Below, one piece after another: positions 50,823 to 60,540 of a stretch of 64,000 nucleotides of DNA. Source of the stretch: Sporomusa silvacetica DSM 10669 (GTDB taxonomy: Bacteria > Bacillota > Negativicutes > Sporomusales > Sporomusaceae). Where the stretch lies: NCBI RefSeq assembly GCF_002257705.1, contig NZ_LSLK01000057.1, positions 58,211 to 122,210 on the forward strand, read 5' to 3'. A model generated the notes under the pieces. That model saw only the letters and a list, made by a program, of their open reading frames with translations. It did no database searches and had not been told where the DNA came from. Positions within the stretch are counted from its first letter, which is position 1, and each line of letters begins with the position of its first letter. Position numbers and translations under genes: made by a program.

Positions 50823-51980
50823 ATGAAAATTACCAAATTTGAAACCTTTATCGTTCCCCCACGGTGGTTATTTTTGAAGATTGAAACTGATGAAGGCATT
50901 GTTGGATGGGGTGAACCCGTTGTGGAAGGTCGTGCCGCAACGGTCGAAACCGCAGTCCATGAATTGAGCGACTATTTAATTGGTAAAGACCCTCTACGCA
51001 TTGAAGACCATTGGCAAACTCTATATCGTAGCGGGTTTTATCGCGGCGGCCCAATACTCATGAGCGCTACTGCCGGCATAGACCAAGCCCTCTGGGACAT
51101 TAAGGGCAAGTTCTTTAACACGCCAATATACCAGCTTCTTGGCGGCGCTTGTCGTGATTCTATTCGTGTCTATTCTTGGGTAGGTGGCGACAAAGGGGAC
51201 AATCATGACGAAGTGGCCCGTGCCGCCAAGCTTGCTGTAGAATCCGGCTTCAGCGCCATCAAAATGAATGGCACCGCTGAGATGCAGTATATTGATAGTC
51301 ATGATAAGATTGACACTGTTTTGGAACGAGTCCGCACGGTGAGGGAAGCAGTTGGCCCTAATGTCGGTATTGGCATTGATTTTCACGGTCGCGCCCACAA
51401 ACCGATGGCCAAAGTATTAGCCAAAGAGTTAGAACCGTACCGTATCATGTTTATCGAAGAACCGGTACTAAGCCAAAATAATGAAGCCCTCCGAGAAATT
51501 GCCAACCATACCAGCATTCCTATCGCCACAGGCGAAAGAATGTTCTCACGGTGGGATTTCAAGTCTCTCCTACAGGATGGCTATGTCGATATTATCCAGC
51601 CTGACGCATCGCATGCCGGCGGTATTACAGAATGCCGCAAAATCGCCTCCATGGCCGAAGCCTACGACGTAGCTCTGGCACTTCATTGCCCCCTTGGTCC
51701 TATTGCCTTGGCAGCCTGTCTACAAATTGATGCCGTGGCCCATAACGCGTTTATTCAAGAACAGAGCTTGGGCATTCACTATAACGCTGGCACCGATCTC
51801 CTGGATTATTTAGAAGACCCTAGGGTATTTAACTATAGAAATGGCTATGTAGACATTCCCCAAGGACCGGGGCTCGGAGTTACCATTAATGAAGAACATG
51901 TCCGCAAAATGGCTCAAATTGGACACCGCTGGCGCAATCCGGTTTGGCATCACGCTGACGGTAGCGTGGCTGAATGGTAA
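50823..51980 (+). CDS. dgoD: D-galactonate dehydratase
   Basis: 385 aa, enolase superfamily. KITKFETFIVPPRWLFLKIE and GWGEPVVEGRA open it; metal and acid/base residues are in IGIDFHGRAHKP, FIEEPVLSQ, ATGERMFSRWDF and QPDASHAGGITECRKIA, LALHCPLGP. Dehydrates D-galactonate to 2-keto-3-deoxygalactonate. ATG after AAGGAAAGAAGG. First gene of the plus-strand branch. Confidence 0.93.
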   Translation: MKITKFETFIVPPRWLFLKIETDEGIVGWGEPVVEGRAATVETAVHELSDYLIGKDPLRIEDHWQTLYRSGFYRGGPILMSATAGIDQALWDIKGKFFNTPIYQLLGGACRDSIRVYSWVGGDKGDNHDEVARAAKLAVESGFSAIKMNGTAEMQYIDSHDKIDTVLERVRTVREAVGPNVGIGIDFHGRAHKPMAKVLAKELEPYRIMFIEEPVLSQNNEALREIANHTSIPIATGERMFSRWDFKSLLQDGYVDIIQPDASHAGGITECRKIASMAEAYDVALALHCPLGPIALAACLQIDAVAHNAFIQEQSLGIHYNAGTDLLDYLEDPRVFNYRNGYVDIPQGPGLGVTINEEHVRKMAQIGHRWRNPVWHHADGSVAEW

Positions 51981-52113
51981 ATTGCATACTCAAGCAGCAA
52001 CCTGAATGCACATGACCGTTGCAAAGGCTCGGAAGGTTCAGTCTCGTGCAAAACGCTGAATAACGATTATATCAACAACATCTTCGTTAATTAAAGAAGG
52101 AAGGAAAGTAATC

Positions 52114-52896
52114 ATGGAACAAAATTTATTTGATCTAACCGAAAAAGTAGCTATTGTTACTGGAGCAAGTCGGGGATTGGGGCAATATCAAGCTAGAGCT
52201 TTAGCAAGAGCGGGTGCAGATATTGTTATAACAAGCCGCAAGCTGGAATCACTGCAGCAAATTCGAGCAGAAGTGGAAAATATGGGGCGAAAGGTTTTGC
52301 CCCTTGAATTGGATGTTTGCAAGTATGATAGCATACATAAGATGGTAGGTGATGCCTATGGTTTTTATGGAAAAATCGATATACTGGTCAATAACGCCGG
52401 CTGTAATATCCGCAAGCAGGCTATAGATGTTACTTGGGATGATTGGAATAAAATTTTAGACACTAATTTACGGGGTAGTTTTTTTGTTGCACAGCAAGTT
52501 GCTAAAAAAATGATTCCGGTCAAAACGGGCAGAATCATAAATATCGGATCTGTTACCAGTGTTTTCGGCTATGCGGGCATAACACCTTATTGCGCGAGTC
52601 GTGGGGGAATTAAACAAATGACCATGAGTCTTGCTGATGATTTAGGCAAATATGGGATTACTGTAAATTGCCTGGCACCAGGCTGGTTTAAAACAGAACA
52701 GAGTAAGTTATTGTTTGAAAACAAAGAATGGGTGGAATATTTATGTGACCGTATCCCGCTCAAACGTCCCGGAAAGCCTAATGATCTTGACGGAACAATC
52801 GTTTTCTTGGCATCTGATGCCAGTGAGTACGTAACAGGACAAACAATTTTGGTTGACGGTGGTATTTCTACTGGAGCGACGCGTGCAACCGTTTAA
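52114..52896 (+). CDS. SDR-family oxidoreductase with altered catalytic lysine
   Basis: 260 aa. NAD-binding TGASRGLGQYQARAL, NNAGCN, catalytic Ser in INIGSVTSVFG. The usual YxxxK is YCASR here (TAT TGC GCG AGT CGT), so Lys is replaced by Arg. Otherwise like gluconate 5-dehydrogenase/KduD group. ATG after AAGGAAGGAAAG. Downstream of dgoD with 133 bases between. Confidence 0.85.
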   Translation: MEQNLFDLTEKVAIVTGASRGLGQYQARALARAGADIVITSRKLESLQQIRAEVENMGRKVLPLELDVCKYDSIHKMVGDAYGFYGKIDILVNNAGCNIRKQAIDVTWDDWNKILDTNLRGSFFVAQQVAKKMIPVKTGRIINIGSVTSVFGYAGITPYCASRGGIKQMTMSLADDLGKYGITVNCLAPGWFKTEQSKLLFENKEWVEYLCDRIPLKRPGKPNDLDGTIVFLASDASEYVTGQTILVDGGISTGATRATV

Positions 52897-53018
52897 GTGA
52901 ATACTAAAGTTAGTCAGGGGGACATGGGACTGATATCTTAGTTTTTTCAACTTTTAAAGGTGGATTTGCAAGGTCACGGATCGCCTCCACCAATCAAATT
53001 TGAATTTTTACAGAAATA

Positions 53019-53064
53019 GAAATCACTATTTGCCTTTTATAGGCAAATAGTGATTTCTTTGTTT
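53019..53064 (+). terminator. Intrinsic terminator
   Basis: GAAATCACTATTTGCC pairs perfectly with GGCAAATAGTGATTTC, then TTTGTTT. Ends the dgoD-SDR unit. Confidence 0.88.
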
Positions 53065-53147
53065 GGGAAAAAATAGCCGGTTTTCCGGGGTAGCAAACTT
53101 TCTCATACCATATAATTAATGCAGCAAAACCGCTATAGCTGATAAAT

Positions 53148-53176
53148 GAATGGGAGGCATTACAAGCCCCCCATTC
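53148..53176 (-). terminator. Probable terminator of the minus-strand SDR/TRAP unit
   Basis: GAATGGGAGGC and GCCCCCCATTC around a short loop, about 20 bases after the SDR stop; the T-run on the minus strand is modest. Confidence 0.5.
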
Positions 53177-53194
53177 ACAATTATTCCTGCTGAA

Positions 53195-53953
53195 TTATTT
53201 TACCAGATAACCGCCATCGACCGGAATAATGGCTCCCCCCACATAATCGCTTGCCGCTGAAGCCAGATAGATGGTCGTTCCTTTCATATCGTCCCCTGTA
53301 CCCCAACGATTTGCAGGAATCCGTTCTGATATTTGTTGGTATCTTGTCTTATTATTTATGATTGCTTCATTCATATCTGTTGCCATATAACCGGGAGCAA
53401 TGGCGTTGACATTAACGCCCCGGCTGATCCAATCATTTGACAACTCCTTGGTGAGCTGTGCGACACCGCCCTTAGCCGCTGAGTAGGCTGGCACAGTTTG
53501 TCCCCCAAAGAAGGAAGCCATCGAAGCTACATTTATAATTTTCCCATAGCCCTTTTTTAACATAATGCGTCCAGCTAATTGGCAGAAGATAAACACCGAA
53601 TGGAGATTAATACTCATAACCTCATCCCATTCCTCAATAGGAAAGTCCTCGGCGCTATGTCGTCTTTGTATGCCTGCTGCCGTTACCAGAATATCCAGGT
53701 CACCGCCCACTAAGGACAGACAGTCGGCAAAAGCCCGGTAGTTTTCCTGCCTGTCTCGTAAATCTGCTTTTATGCCATGGCATTTATACCCTTTGTCACA
53801 AAAATCTTTTGCTACTGTATAGACTTTATCAGAAGAGCCGATAATGGCCACTTCACAGCCGGCTTCCAACAGCCCTTCGGCCATTCCGTAGCCAAGGCCT
53901 CTGCTGCCTCCTGTTACAATAGCTTTTTTGCCCTCGATATTAAACAAATTCAT
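53195..53953 (-). CDS. SDR-family dehydrogenase, KduD-like
   Basis: 252 aa. TGGSRGLGYGMAEGLLEAG, VTAAGIQRRH, VASMASFFGG and intact YSAAKGGVAQL catalytic motif. Closest in look to 2-deoxy-D-gluconate 3-dehydrogenase and gluconate 5-dehydrogenase. Fourteen bases after the zinc dehydrogenase gene, in the operon led by dctP or the ManD-like gene. Confidence 0.88.
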   Translation of the reverse strand: MNLFNIEGKKAIVTGGSRGLGYGMAEGLLEAGCEVAIIGSSDKVYTVAKDFCDKGYKCHGIKADLRDRQENYRAFADCLSLVGGDLDILVTAAGIQRRHSAEDFPIEEWDEVMSINLHSVFIFCQLAGRIMLKKGYGKIINVASMASFFGGQTVPAYSAAKGGVAQLTKELSNDWISRGVNVNAIAPGYMATDMNEAIINNKTRYQQISERIPANRWGTGDDMKGTTIYLASAASDYVGGAIIPVDGGYLVK

Positions 53954-53967
53954 ACTAACACCCCTTT

Positions 53968-54993
53968 TTAGTCAAATAAAATAACCATTTTTTTCACTTT
54001 TGGATCCGGATGATCCATATAATAAAACATTTTTTCAATTTCGCTGAATTGAATAAAGGTTGTAGCAATACCTTCCAGATTAAAAACATGATTGGCAAAC
54101 TTTTCAATTGTAGGTTTGAACTGATAGCTGGACATTCTTGAGCCAATCAAGTCAAGTTCACGCTGATCCAGCATAGCCTGAGAAATCGCTTCTGGCGCAC
54201 TGACAAAGCCCAAGCTAACAATTCTACCGGCATTTCGTACCAGACCAACCTCAAACAAAGCTGTCAAAGACCCTTGGAAGCAGGCAGAATCAAAAGCAAT
54301 TGTAACGCCTTTTCCCTTGGTAATCTCCTGCACTCTGTCCACTATATTCTCCTTTTTGCTATTGATAATATAATCCGCACCATAACCTTTGGCCCTTTTC
54401 AGGGTCTCATCATTAACATCACAACAAATTACAGTACAACCCTTGGCCTTGCAGGTTTGCAGAATAATAGAACCGATTGTTCCTGTTCCCAAAATAAATA
54501 CGATATCCTCGGGTACTAATCTGCCCCGAGTGGTACAGTGGGCACCAATGGCATATGGTTCAATTAATGCGGCATCCTTAAAAGGAATGGAATCCGGAAA
54601 TACATAAACATCATCCTCCGGTGCGGTAAAGTATTCCCTGAAACCGCCGTCGGCACCGCTGCCACGCACCCTCACATTCTCGCATACATTTTCTCTGCCG
54701 ATTTTGCACTGATAGCATTCGCCGCAGGTCATAATCAAATCAACTACCACTCTGTCTCCTACCTTGACCTTTGTAACTTTCGAACCGACCTTGGCAATGA
54801 TACCGGCATTTTCATGCCCAGGAATTCTTGGATAGGTAGAACAGGGATTTGCTCCGTGATATATGTGATGATCAGAACCGCATACACCAGCTGCTTTCAT
54901 TTGCACCAAAACTTCATAGTCATTGGAAATTTCCGGGACAGGAACTTCTCTGACTTCATATGCATGAGGTTTGGTAATCACAACTTCTTTCAT
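53968..54993 (-). CDS. Zinc-type sugar acid/alcohol dehydrogenase (LgoD/RspB-like)
   Basis: 341 aa, MDR family. Catalytic zinc ligands in AGVCGSDHHIY and PGHENAGII; structural Cys in CGECYQCKIGRENVC; Rossmann FILGTGTIGSIIL. Candidates are L-galactonate oxidoreductase or RspB. An RspA/ManD-like dehydratase 3.3 kb upstream echoes the rspAB pairing. ATG after AAGGAAGG. Confidence 0.86.
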   Translation of the reverse strand: MKEVVITKPHAYEVREVPVPEISNDYEVLVQMKAAGVCGSDHHIYHGANPCSTYPRIPGHENAGIIAKVGSKVTKVKVGDRVVVDLIMTCGECYQCKIGRENVCENVRVRGSGADGGFREYFTAPEDDVYVFPDSIPFKDAALIEPYAIGAHCTTRGRLVPEDIVFILGTGTIGSIILQTCKAKGCTVICCDVNDETLKRAKGYGADYIINSKKENIVDRVQEITKGKGVTIAFDSACFQGSLTALFEVGLVRNAGRIVSLGFVSAPEAISQAMLDQRELDLIGSRMSSYQFKPTIEKFANHVFNLEGIATTFIQFSEIEKMFYYMDHPDPKVKKMVILFD

Positions 54994-55080
54994 AAATTAA
55001 CACCTTCCTTTATCCTAAGAAAATCATGTTTTGTTGGATTGAAGTAGAGATGCAACCGCATCTCTACTTCATTTTTGGGG

Positions 55081-56100
55081 TTACTGAATAGCTGACAAGC
55101 GTTTAATTAACTCTTTGCCTTTCTCAGTGTTAACTAAATTTATTTCATCATATTTCACACTACTTTTAAAAGAGGTAGCGTCAGCTTCTGTAATCGTTAA
55201 GGTCTTAGCCAGTTTTTCACGAGCTTCTTTGTCTCTGGAAATAGTCAAATCCAGTTCGTACTTTTCAGCTTCTTGTGCAGCAGAAATGATCGCCTCCTGG
55301 TACTCCTTCGGCAATTTTTTATACACAGCTTCAGAAATGGATATCGTGGACGGCCCTTCCAAATGGTTAGTAATATTCATATATTTGGTTACCTCGTTGA
55401 TCGAAGCACTGACAATAGCTTCCGGTGTGTTTTCAACACCCTTGATAACACCTGTCTGCAAGCCGGTATAAACTTCACCCCAGGCTACCGGAGTAGGTAC
55501 TGCATTAAACTGCTTGAAAGTAGCGACATAGATCGGGGATTCCGGCACCCGCATTTTTACCCCCTGCAGATCTGCCACTGTTTTTATTTCTTTATCAACT
55601 GTAAACATTTGTCTAAACGCCATTGGCAGGTATGTTAAAACTCGGATATTCGTTTTTTGCAAAACCATGTTGGATACATCTTGAGCCACATCACTATTCA
55701 GCACTCTGTCCAAATGGGCATAATCCCTATACATGTATGGCAAAACCAAAACGGCCGATTCAGGTACAAACGAAGGATAAAATTCTACAGCAACCATCCC
55801 CATATCGAGCGTACCCAATTTTAAGGCTGCGGCATTATCCTTTTCCGTACCTAACTGGCCGGAAGGAAATACCTGAACTTCCACATTGCCATTTGTTTTC
55901 GCTTTAACAAGTTCAGCAAATTTTAAGGCTGATAAATGCAAGGTATGATCAGGCGACATTTGATGGCTAAGTTTTAATGTAATTTTCTTTCCTGCTGCAG
56001 CTCCATTATCAACTGCCTTTTTACTGTTTGAGCAACCACTCATGACTAACAACGACCCCAGCATGGCGATGGCCAAGAAAATAGATAATACTTTTTTCAT
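55081..56100 (-). CDS. dctP: TRAP transporter substrate-binding lipoprotein (DctP)
   Basis: 339 aa. Lipobox SLLVMSGCSNS. DctP domain: LKLSHQMSPDHTLHLSALKF, EVQVFPSGQLGTEKDN, MRVPESPIYVATFKQFNAVP (includes the ligand-binding Arg), LQTGVIKGVENTPEAIV. Binds an acidic sugar or carboxylate outside the inner membrane for the DctQM partner upstream. Confidence 0.92.
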   Translation of the reverse strand: MKKVLSIFLAIAMLGSLLVMSGCSNSKKAVDNGAAAGKKITLKLSHQMSPDHTLHLSALKFAELVKAKTNGNVEVQVFPSGQLGTEKDNAAALKLGTLDMGMVAVEFYPSFVPESAVLVLPYMYRDYAHLDRVLNSDVAQDVSNMVLQKTNIRVLTYLPMAFRQMFTVDKEIKTVADLQGVKMRVPESPIYVATFKQFNAVPTPVAWGEVYTGLQTGVIKGVENTPEAIVSASINEVTKYMNITNHLEGPSTISISEAVYKKLPKEYQEAIISAAQEAEKYELDLTISRDKEAREKLAKTLTITEADATSFKSSVKYDEINLVNTEKGKELIKRLSAIQ

Positions 56101-56145
56101 CTTTTTTTCTCCTCCCTAAATAGACCAATTTTTTTTGATACTTAA

Positions 56146-58050
56146 CTAAATTAGATGCATCATTTGAGGCATTACCAGACTAAACCAGGGAACAAAGGCC
56201 ACCAGTAATAAACCGATAAATAATACAACCACATAAGGCATCATGGCATGCGAAGTGTCTTCTACTTTTGTATTTGTCACTGAACAGGCAATATATATAC
56301 CAACCCCAATAATCGGGAAAAAACATCCCAGCCCCATTGCCAATAGTAAAACAATGCCATACTGTAAAGTAGTAATACCAAAGATAGGAGCAAGCGGCAT
56401 CAGTATCGGAGCGAATACCAGCAGAGCCGGTAGCCCTTCCAGCAAGGCTCCCATAACGACTAAAATTACTACTGTAGCAATCATAAACAACCAATCGGTA
56501 TGTCCGGCCACACTGACCATTAATTCAGCAATAGTTTGAGGAATGTTGGCTGCCGTCAGCGTCCAGGAGAAGGCACTTGCCGTACTCGTAATAAAAAGAA
56601 TCATACCGGATTTTACTGCCGTGTCGGATACCGTCTTCCAAAATTTCTGCCAGGTCATTTCCCGGTAGAAAAAAGTTGCCAGCACAATGGCATACACAAC
56701 GGCAACGGCTGAGATTTCTGTTGGCGTAGCTATTCCACTGACAATTCCCACCACCAATAAAGCGGGAACCAATAAAGCAGGAATAGCAGCTACTGTACAC
56801 TTGACAGTTTCGGAAAAAGGAATCTTAGTGCCAGCATATTTTTTAGACCTACGTGCTTTGATATAGATTGTTACCATCAAGCAAAGAGCAATGACAAGAG
56901 CAGGTAAAAGCCCCGCCATAAAAAGGGCCCCCATTGAAACTGTCGTAATGGAGCCTAATACCAGCATGGGCAGACTCGGTGGAATGGTTTCCCCCATAAC
57001 AGCAGAAGCTGACAGAATAGCGGCACTCTCAGCCGGATCATACCCCTTATCCCGCAGCATTGGATCCAGTGTTGCCCCCACAGCTGCCACATCTGCCGCC
57101 TTTGAGCCGGAAAGACCGGAAAAAACATACATGGTAACAACAATAACCTGATAAAGTCCGCCTTGCACCCGGCCAACCACGGAAACAACAAAATCGGCCA
57201 AACGGCGACTTAATCCGCCTTCTGTCATAACATACCCGGCAAACATGAAAAACGGAATGGACAACAAAACAAAGTTTGAAACCCCTGCCTGCATATTCAT
57301 CGGTACTACCATTAAATCCCCTGAACCCGAAAGGTAAAGATATAAAATAGATACGATGGCAAGCACGAAGCCAACCGGCAATCCAACAGCCATTTGTACG
57401 ACAAACGCTATCATGGTAATCCAATTTACCAAATGCGAAGTACCAAATGGTCCCCACATCTCGTTAAACCAAACGATTATCCCTGCTGTCACTAGAACTA
57501 ATACAGCAGTTACCAAAACCGGGAAGCGTTTTTGTTCCTTGAGTCTAAGCAAAGCAAAGATTGCCATCAGTGTCATACCTAGCAACAACGGCAAAACAAA
57601 CCATCCCATAGAAATTTCTAAAACTGAAGACAATTCTTCCCAACGTGAATTGATAATCTCTATAGAAAGATAGGCACCTATAATTGATCCTGCAAATACC
57701 AGCCAGTCAACAAGTGCAAAAAAGGACGGCTTCCAGCTCTGTGGCAAACGTTCTATCACCGCATGAACAGCTATATGTTCATTCCTATTGTACGCCAAAG
57801 CACCTCCTAAAAAAGCTATAAAAGTTAAAGATAGCTGACCAAGTTCATTAGCCCAAAGAAGCGAAACACCAAATACTTCTCGTGCGACAATATTGCCAAA
57901 AAGAATTACCAGCTCAGCAATAACAGAAATACCTACAAGAGCATCCAGGATTTTATCTATCCCATGTTTAATTATGCTTTTTTCTGCAGAAATTAAAATG
58001 TCGGTTTCAGTTTCTCTTTTTTCTGTTTTTAACATTATTTCGCTCACCAC
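56146..58050 (-). CDS. dctQM: Fused TRAP transporter DctQ-DctM membrane protein
   Basis: 634 aa. Residues about 20-190 are the small DctQ subunit with four helices (GIDKILDALVGISVIAELVI, WANELGQLSLTFIAFLGGAL). From about 205 the large DctM subunit follows (MAVGLPVGFVLAIVSILYLY, SGSKAADVAAVGATLDPML, ETIPPSLPMLVLGS). QM fusions are known. Sodium-driven uptake. 45 bases before dctP on the same strand. Confidence 0.92.
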   Translation of the reverse strand: MVSEIMLKTEKRETETDILISAEKSIIKHGIDKILDALVGISVIAELVILFGNIVAREVFGVSLLWANELGQLSLTFIAFLGGALAYNRNEHIAVHAVIERLPQSWKPSFFALVDWLVFAGSIIGAYLSIEIINSRWEELSSVLEISMGWFVLPLLLGMTLMAIFALLRLKEQKRFPVLVTAVLVLVTAGIIVWFNEMWGPFGTSHLVNWITMIAFVVQMAVGLPVGFVLAIVSILYLYLSGSGDLMVVPMNMQAGVSNFVLLSIPFFMFAGYVMTEGGLSRRLADFVVSVVGRVQGGLYQVIVVTMYVFSGLSGSKAADVAAVGATLDPMLRDKGYDPAESAAILSASAVMGETIPPSLPMLVLGSITTVSMGALFMAGLLPALVIALCLMVTIYIKARRSKKYAGTKIPFSETVKCTVAAIPALLVPALLVVGIVSGIATPTEISAVAVVYAIVLATFFYREMTWQKFWKTVSDTAVKSGMILFITSTASAFSWTLTAANIPQTIAELMVSVAGHTDWLFMIATVVILVVMGALLEGLPALLVFAPILMPLAPIFGITTLQYGIVLLLAMGLGCFFPIIGVGIYIACSVTNTKVEDTSHAMMPYVVVLFIGLLLVAFVPWFSLVMPQMMHLI

Positions 58051-58253
58051 CCCGTTATATTGGTTGTGCTTAGAAAATATACTTATTTGCTTTGTTATGC
58101 CATAATCTTCTCAGTCAATTGCCAATTATCTAATATTTTTACAAATTATACTCCATTAGGAGTATTTAGTTTGTCATCCCACCTTTAATCACGATATATG
58201 TTAAACTAAACCTCCACCTGCCTTGAATCTAGATTCCCCCTTCATTTCCTTTT
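58051..58253. other. Spacer between ManD-like and dctQM genes
   Basis: About 200 AT-rich bases with a small ACTCC-ATT-AGGAGT dyad near 58149-58163. May hold a promoter for dctQM; no FadR-type half-sites matched. Confidence 0.35.
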
Positions 58254-59501
58254 TCACGGAGTTTTCAGTGTTCCATCGGTCAACCTTGTTTGCGTCCAAG
58301 TTGTTACCGTATTTTCACAGGGGTACTTTGCTGCTTCTGCTTCATTAATATCCACCCCTAATCCTGGCTTATCATTTGCATATACATAGCCATTTTTATA
58401 TTCTGGCAGACCGGGAAATACGTCTAGCAAAGCTTCTCTTGGTCCCTTTAGCTCTTGTATGACAAAATTAGGCGGCTCCGTTCCTGACCACTCCTGCACC
58501 CCAAAGTTAGGTGCAGCTAAGTCAATATGAATATTCGCTGCATGACCCAATGGCGACATATCACCCGGACCATGCCATGCCGTTTTTACGCCAAATTGCT
58601 CTGCAAAAATTTGTAATTTCCGTGCTGGTGTAATACCACCAATTTGACTAATATGGACGCGAATATAATCAATTAATTGCTCAGCAATTAAAAATTTCCA
58701 TTCATACGGGTTGTTAAATAGTTCTCCCTGCGCCAGCGGAATAGTGGTCTTAGCACGCAGCTGACGTATCCATTCACCTTCTTCTAGCGGAATGGCATCT
58801 TCTAAGAAAAACAAGTCATATTGTTCTAGCTCACATGCAAATTTAATGGCCTCAATCGGTTTTAACCGCTCATGTACATCATGGCACAAGGCAATATCAA
58901 ACCCGATTTTACTACGAATACCCTCAAACAGTTTTAGTGTATCGCGCATATATTTTTTGCTATCAAGGTAAACCCCTGCTAATGCGCCACTGGGTGAATT
59001 AAAAGGAGCTTTGCTGTAACCACCACCACCATAACCCCCACATTGGCAGCGAATATGGGTTATGCCTTGCTCATTATACTTTTGGATATTCTCGCACAGC
59101 TCGTTTAAATCTTTGCCATCGGCGTGACGATAAATAGGTATTCCTGTGCGGCACTTGCCACCAAATAATTGATATAAGGGCATATTGGACATTTTCCCTT
59201 TAAGATCCCACAACGCCATATCCACACCAGAGATAGCATTATTTTCAATCGGCCCATTGCGCCAATAGGCATTTTGATGCATCAACTGCCACAATTCTTC
59301 AATGTTTTCTGCACATCTGCCGACCAGCAAGGGCTTTAGATATTCTTCAATCAAGCACTTAACTGCTATATGCCGATAGGCAAACGTTGCGCAGCCTAGG
59401 CCGTATAAGCCTTCCTGGTTTGTTTCTACTTTTACGACAACTAGATTAATCCCCTCTGGGGCTGTAAGAATTACTTTAATATCAGTGATTTGTGTCGGCA
59501 T
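58254..59501 (-). CDS. Mandelate racemase/enolase family dehydratase, ManD/RspA-like
   Basis: 415 aa. D-mannonate dehydratase-type landmarks: NAYWRNGPIENNAISGVDMA, the insert GITHIRCQCGGYGGGG, CHDVHERLKP, FFLEDAIPLEEGEW, AWHGPGDMSPLGHAANIH and the final TWTQTRLTDGTLKTP with the conserved Trp. Members dehydrate D-mannonate and/or D-gluconate to 2-keto-3-deoxygluconate, some are inactive; specificity not decidable here. A GntR-type operator lies 49 bases upstream. Confidence 0.9.
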   Translation of the reverse strand: MPTQITDIKVILTAPEGINLVVVKVETNQEGLYGLGCATFAYRHIAVKCLIEEYLKPLLVGRCAENIEELWQLMHQNAYWRNGPIENNAISGVDMALWDLKGKMSNMPLYQLFGGKCRTGIPIYRHADGKDLNELCENIQKYNEQGITHIRCQCGGYGGGGYSKAPFNSPSGALAGVYLDSKKYMRDTLKLFEGIRSKIGFDIALCHDVHERLKPIEAIKFACELEQYDLFFLEDAIPLEEGEWIRQLRAKTTIPLAQGELFNNPYEWKFLIAEQLIDYIRVHISQIGGITPARKLQIFAEQFGVKTAWHGPGDMSPLGHAANIHIDLAAPNFGVQEWSGTEPPNFVIQELKGPREALLDVFPGLPEYKNGYVYANDKPGLGVDINEAEAAKYPCENTVTTWTQTRLTDGTLKTP

Positions 59502-59549
59502 TTTTCCCTCTCCTTTTTATATTAAACAGAATTCGATGAAAGTTGTAAG

Positions 59550-59560
59550 TTGTCCGACAA
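59550..59560. promoter_or_regulatory. FadR-type GntR operator before the ManD-like gene
   Basis: TTGTCCGACAA fits the FadR-subfamily consensus TNGTNNNACNA and is a dyad. It is placed to control the ManD-like gene and those following. Confidence 0.6.
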
Positions 59561-59596
59561 GTTGTGGCAAAAAAAAAAATATCTATATCCTTTTTT

Positions 59597-60274
59597 CTAT
59601 TCTGACTTCAAACGCTCTATGGCTTGTTGTAAATGTTCTTTCATCAATTTTCTTGCTTTTCTAAAATTCTTGTTTTCAATTGCATTTAACAACAAAGTAT
59701 GATAATAAACTCCATCATTATAGCCAAACGCTTCATTTATCTGCTTGTGATTTTTCAAATTCTGCTGAAAAACTTCTTTTAAGCAAGTTTCCAACAGACG
59801 ATTGCCAGTAGCGTGGCAAATTTCCTCATGAAAAAGCATATCTTGTTTAACAAATTCTTCTGATTGTCCAATATTGTTTTTCATATTTTTCAGATATACT
59901 TTTAGGTTGTTGATAGTCTCACCTGTTGCCTGTTGAGCTGCAATATAAGCACATTCGGATTCAATAATTCTTCGGAATTCTAAAACCTGGATTATATCAT
60001 CATAATTAGATTCATCAATTACATTTACGTTACTACTTACTCCCATAATATTATTCGTTCTTACAAATGTACCTTTACCGTGAATACTCTGCAATACATC
60101 TAAGGCAATAAACTGCTGAATTGCTACCCTCACACTTGCACGACTTACACCTAAAATTTCCGTCAAATTATTTTCTGACGGGATTTTTTCTCCGACTGCC
60201 CATGTACCATTCTCAATATTTTCTTTTAAATATTCAATTATTTGTTGTGTAACACTTACTTTAAGAATTCGCAA
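59597..60274 (-). CDS. GntR-family regulator, FadR subfamily (FCD domain)
   Basis: About 225 aa. N-terminal HTH (GEKIPSENNLTEILGVSRAS, VLQSIHGKGTFV) and C-terminal helical FCD domain with metal-binding residues (EFRRIIESECAYIAAQQATG, MLFHEEICHATGNRLLE). Senses a sugar acid. TTG 60274 chosen for AAGGTG six bases upstream; GTG 60283 is the alternative. An operator-like site before its own gene suggests autoregulation. Confidence 0.9.
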   Translation of the reverse strand: MRILKVSVTQQIIEYLKENIENGTWAVGEKIPSENNLTEILGVSRASVRVAIQQFIALDVLQSIHGKGTFVRTNNIMGVSSNVNVIDESNYDDIIQVLEFRRIIESECAYIAAQQATGETINNLKVYLKNMKNNIGQSEEFVKQDMLFHEEICHATGNRLLETCLKEVFQQNLKNHKQINEAFGYNDGVYYHTLLLNAIENKNFRKARKLMKEHLQQAIERLKSE

Positions 60275-60316
60275 TAGTAACACCTTCGATTCCTTATTCT
60301 AGTTGTCAGTTGTTAC

Positions 60317-60327
60317 TCGTCATACAA
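60317..60327. promoter_or_regulatory. FadR-type operator before the GntR gene
   Basis: TCGTCATACAA fits TNGTNNNACNA, 43 bases upstream of the regulator's start. Confidence 0.5.
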
Positions 60328-60470
60328 GTTTTCTTTTATTATAAACTAGGATCATACAGTAATCAATAGAAAATACAGAAAATTTGCGAGGCTTTTTTCG
60401 TTGATAATCCAAACTCTTTAAGTAAATAATTGAGTGGCCGTATTGGTACTAGCAACGATGCTTGAAAACA

Positions 60471-60514
60471 GAAGGGACAGTGCTGGAAATAAAAGTTTTC
60501 AACACTGCCCCTTC
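60471..60514 (-). terminator. Hairpin after the catalase fragment
   Basis: GAAGGGACAGTGCTGGAAA pairs with TTTTCAACACTGCCCCTTC with few mismatches. It follows the stop at 60541 on the minus strand. Confidence 0.7.
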
Positions 60515-60540
60515 TTCATTATCTATTTTTTGTTAATTTC

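Noticed and set aside
52014..52065. Another copy of the leader element (GCAAAGGCTCGG)
   Set aside because: Only about a dozen bases match and neither hairpin is present.
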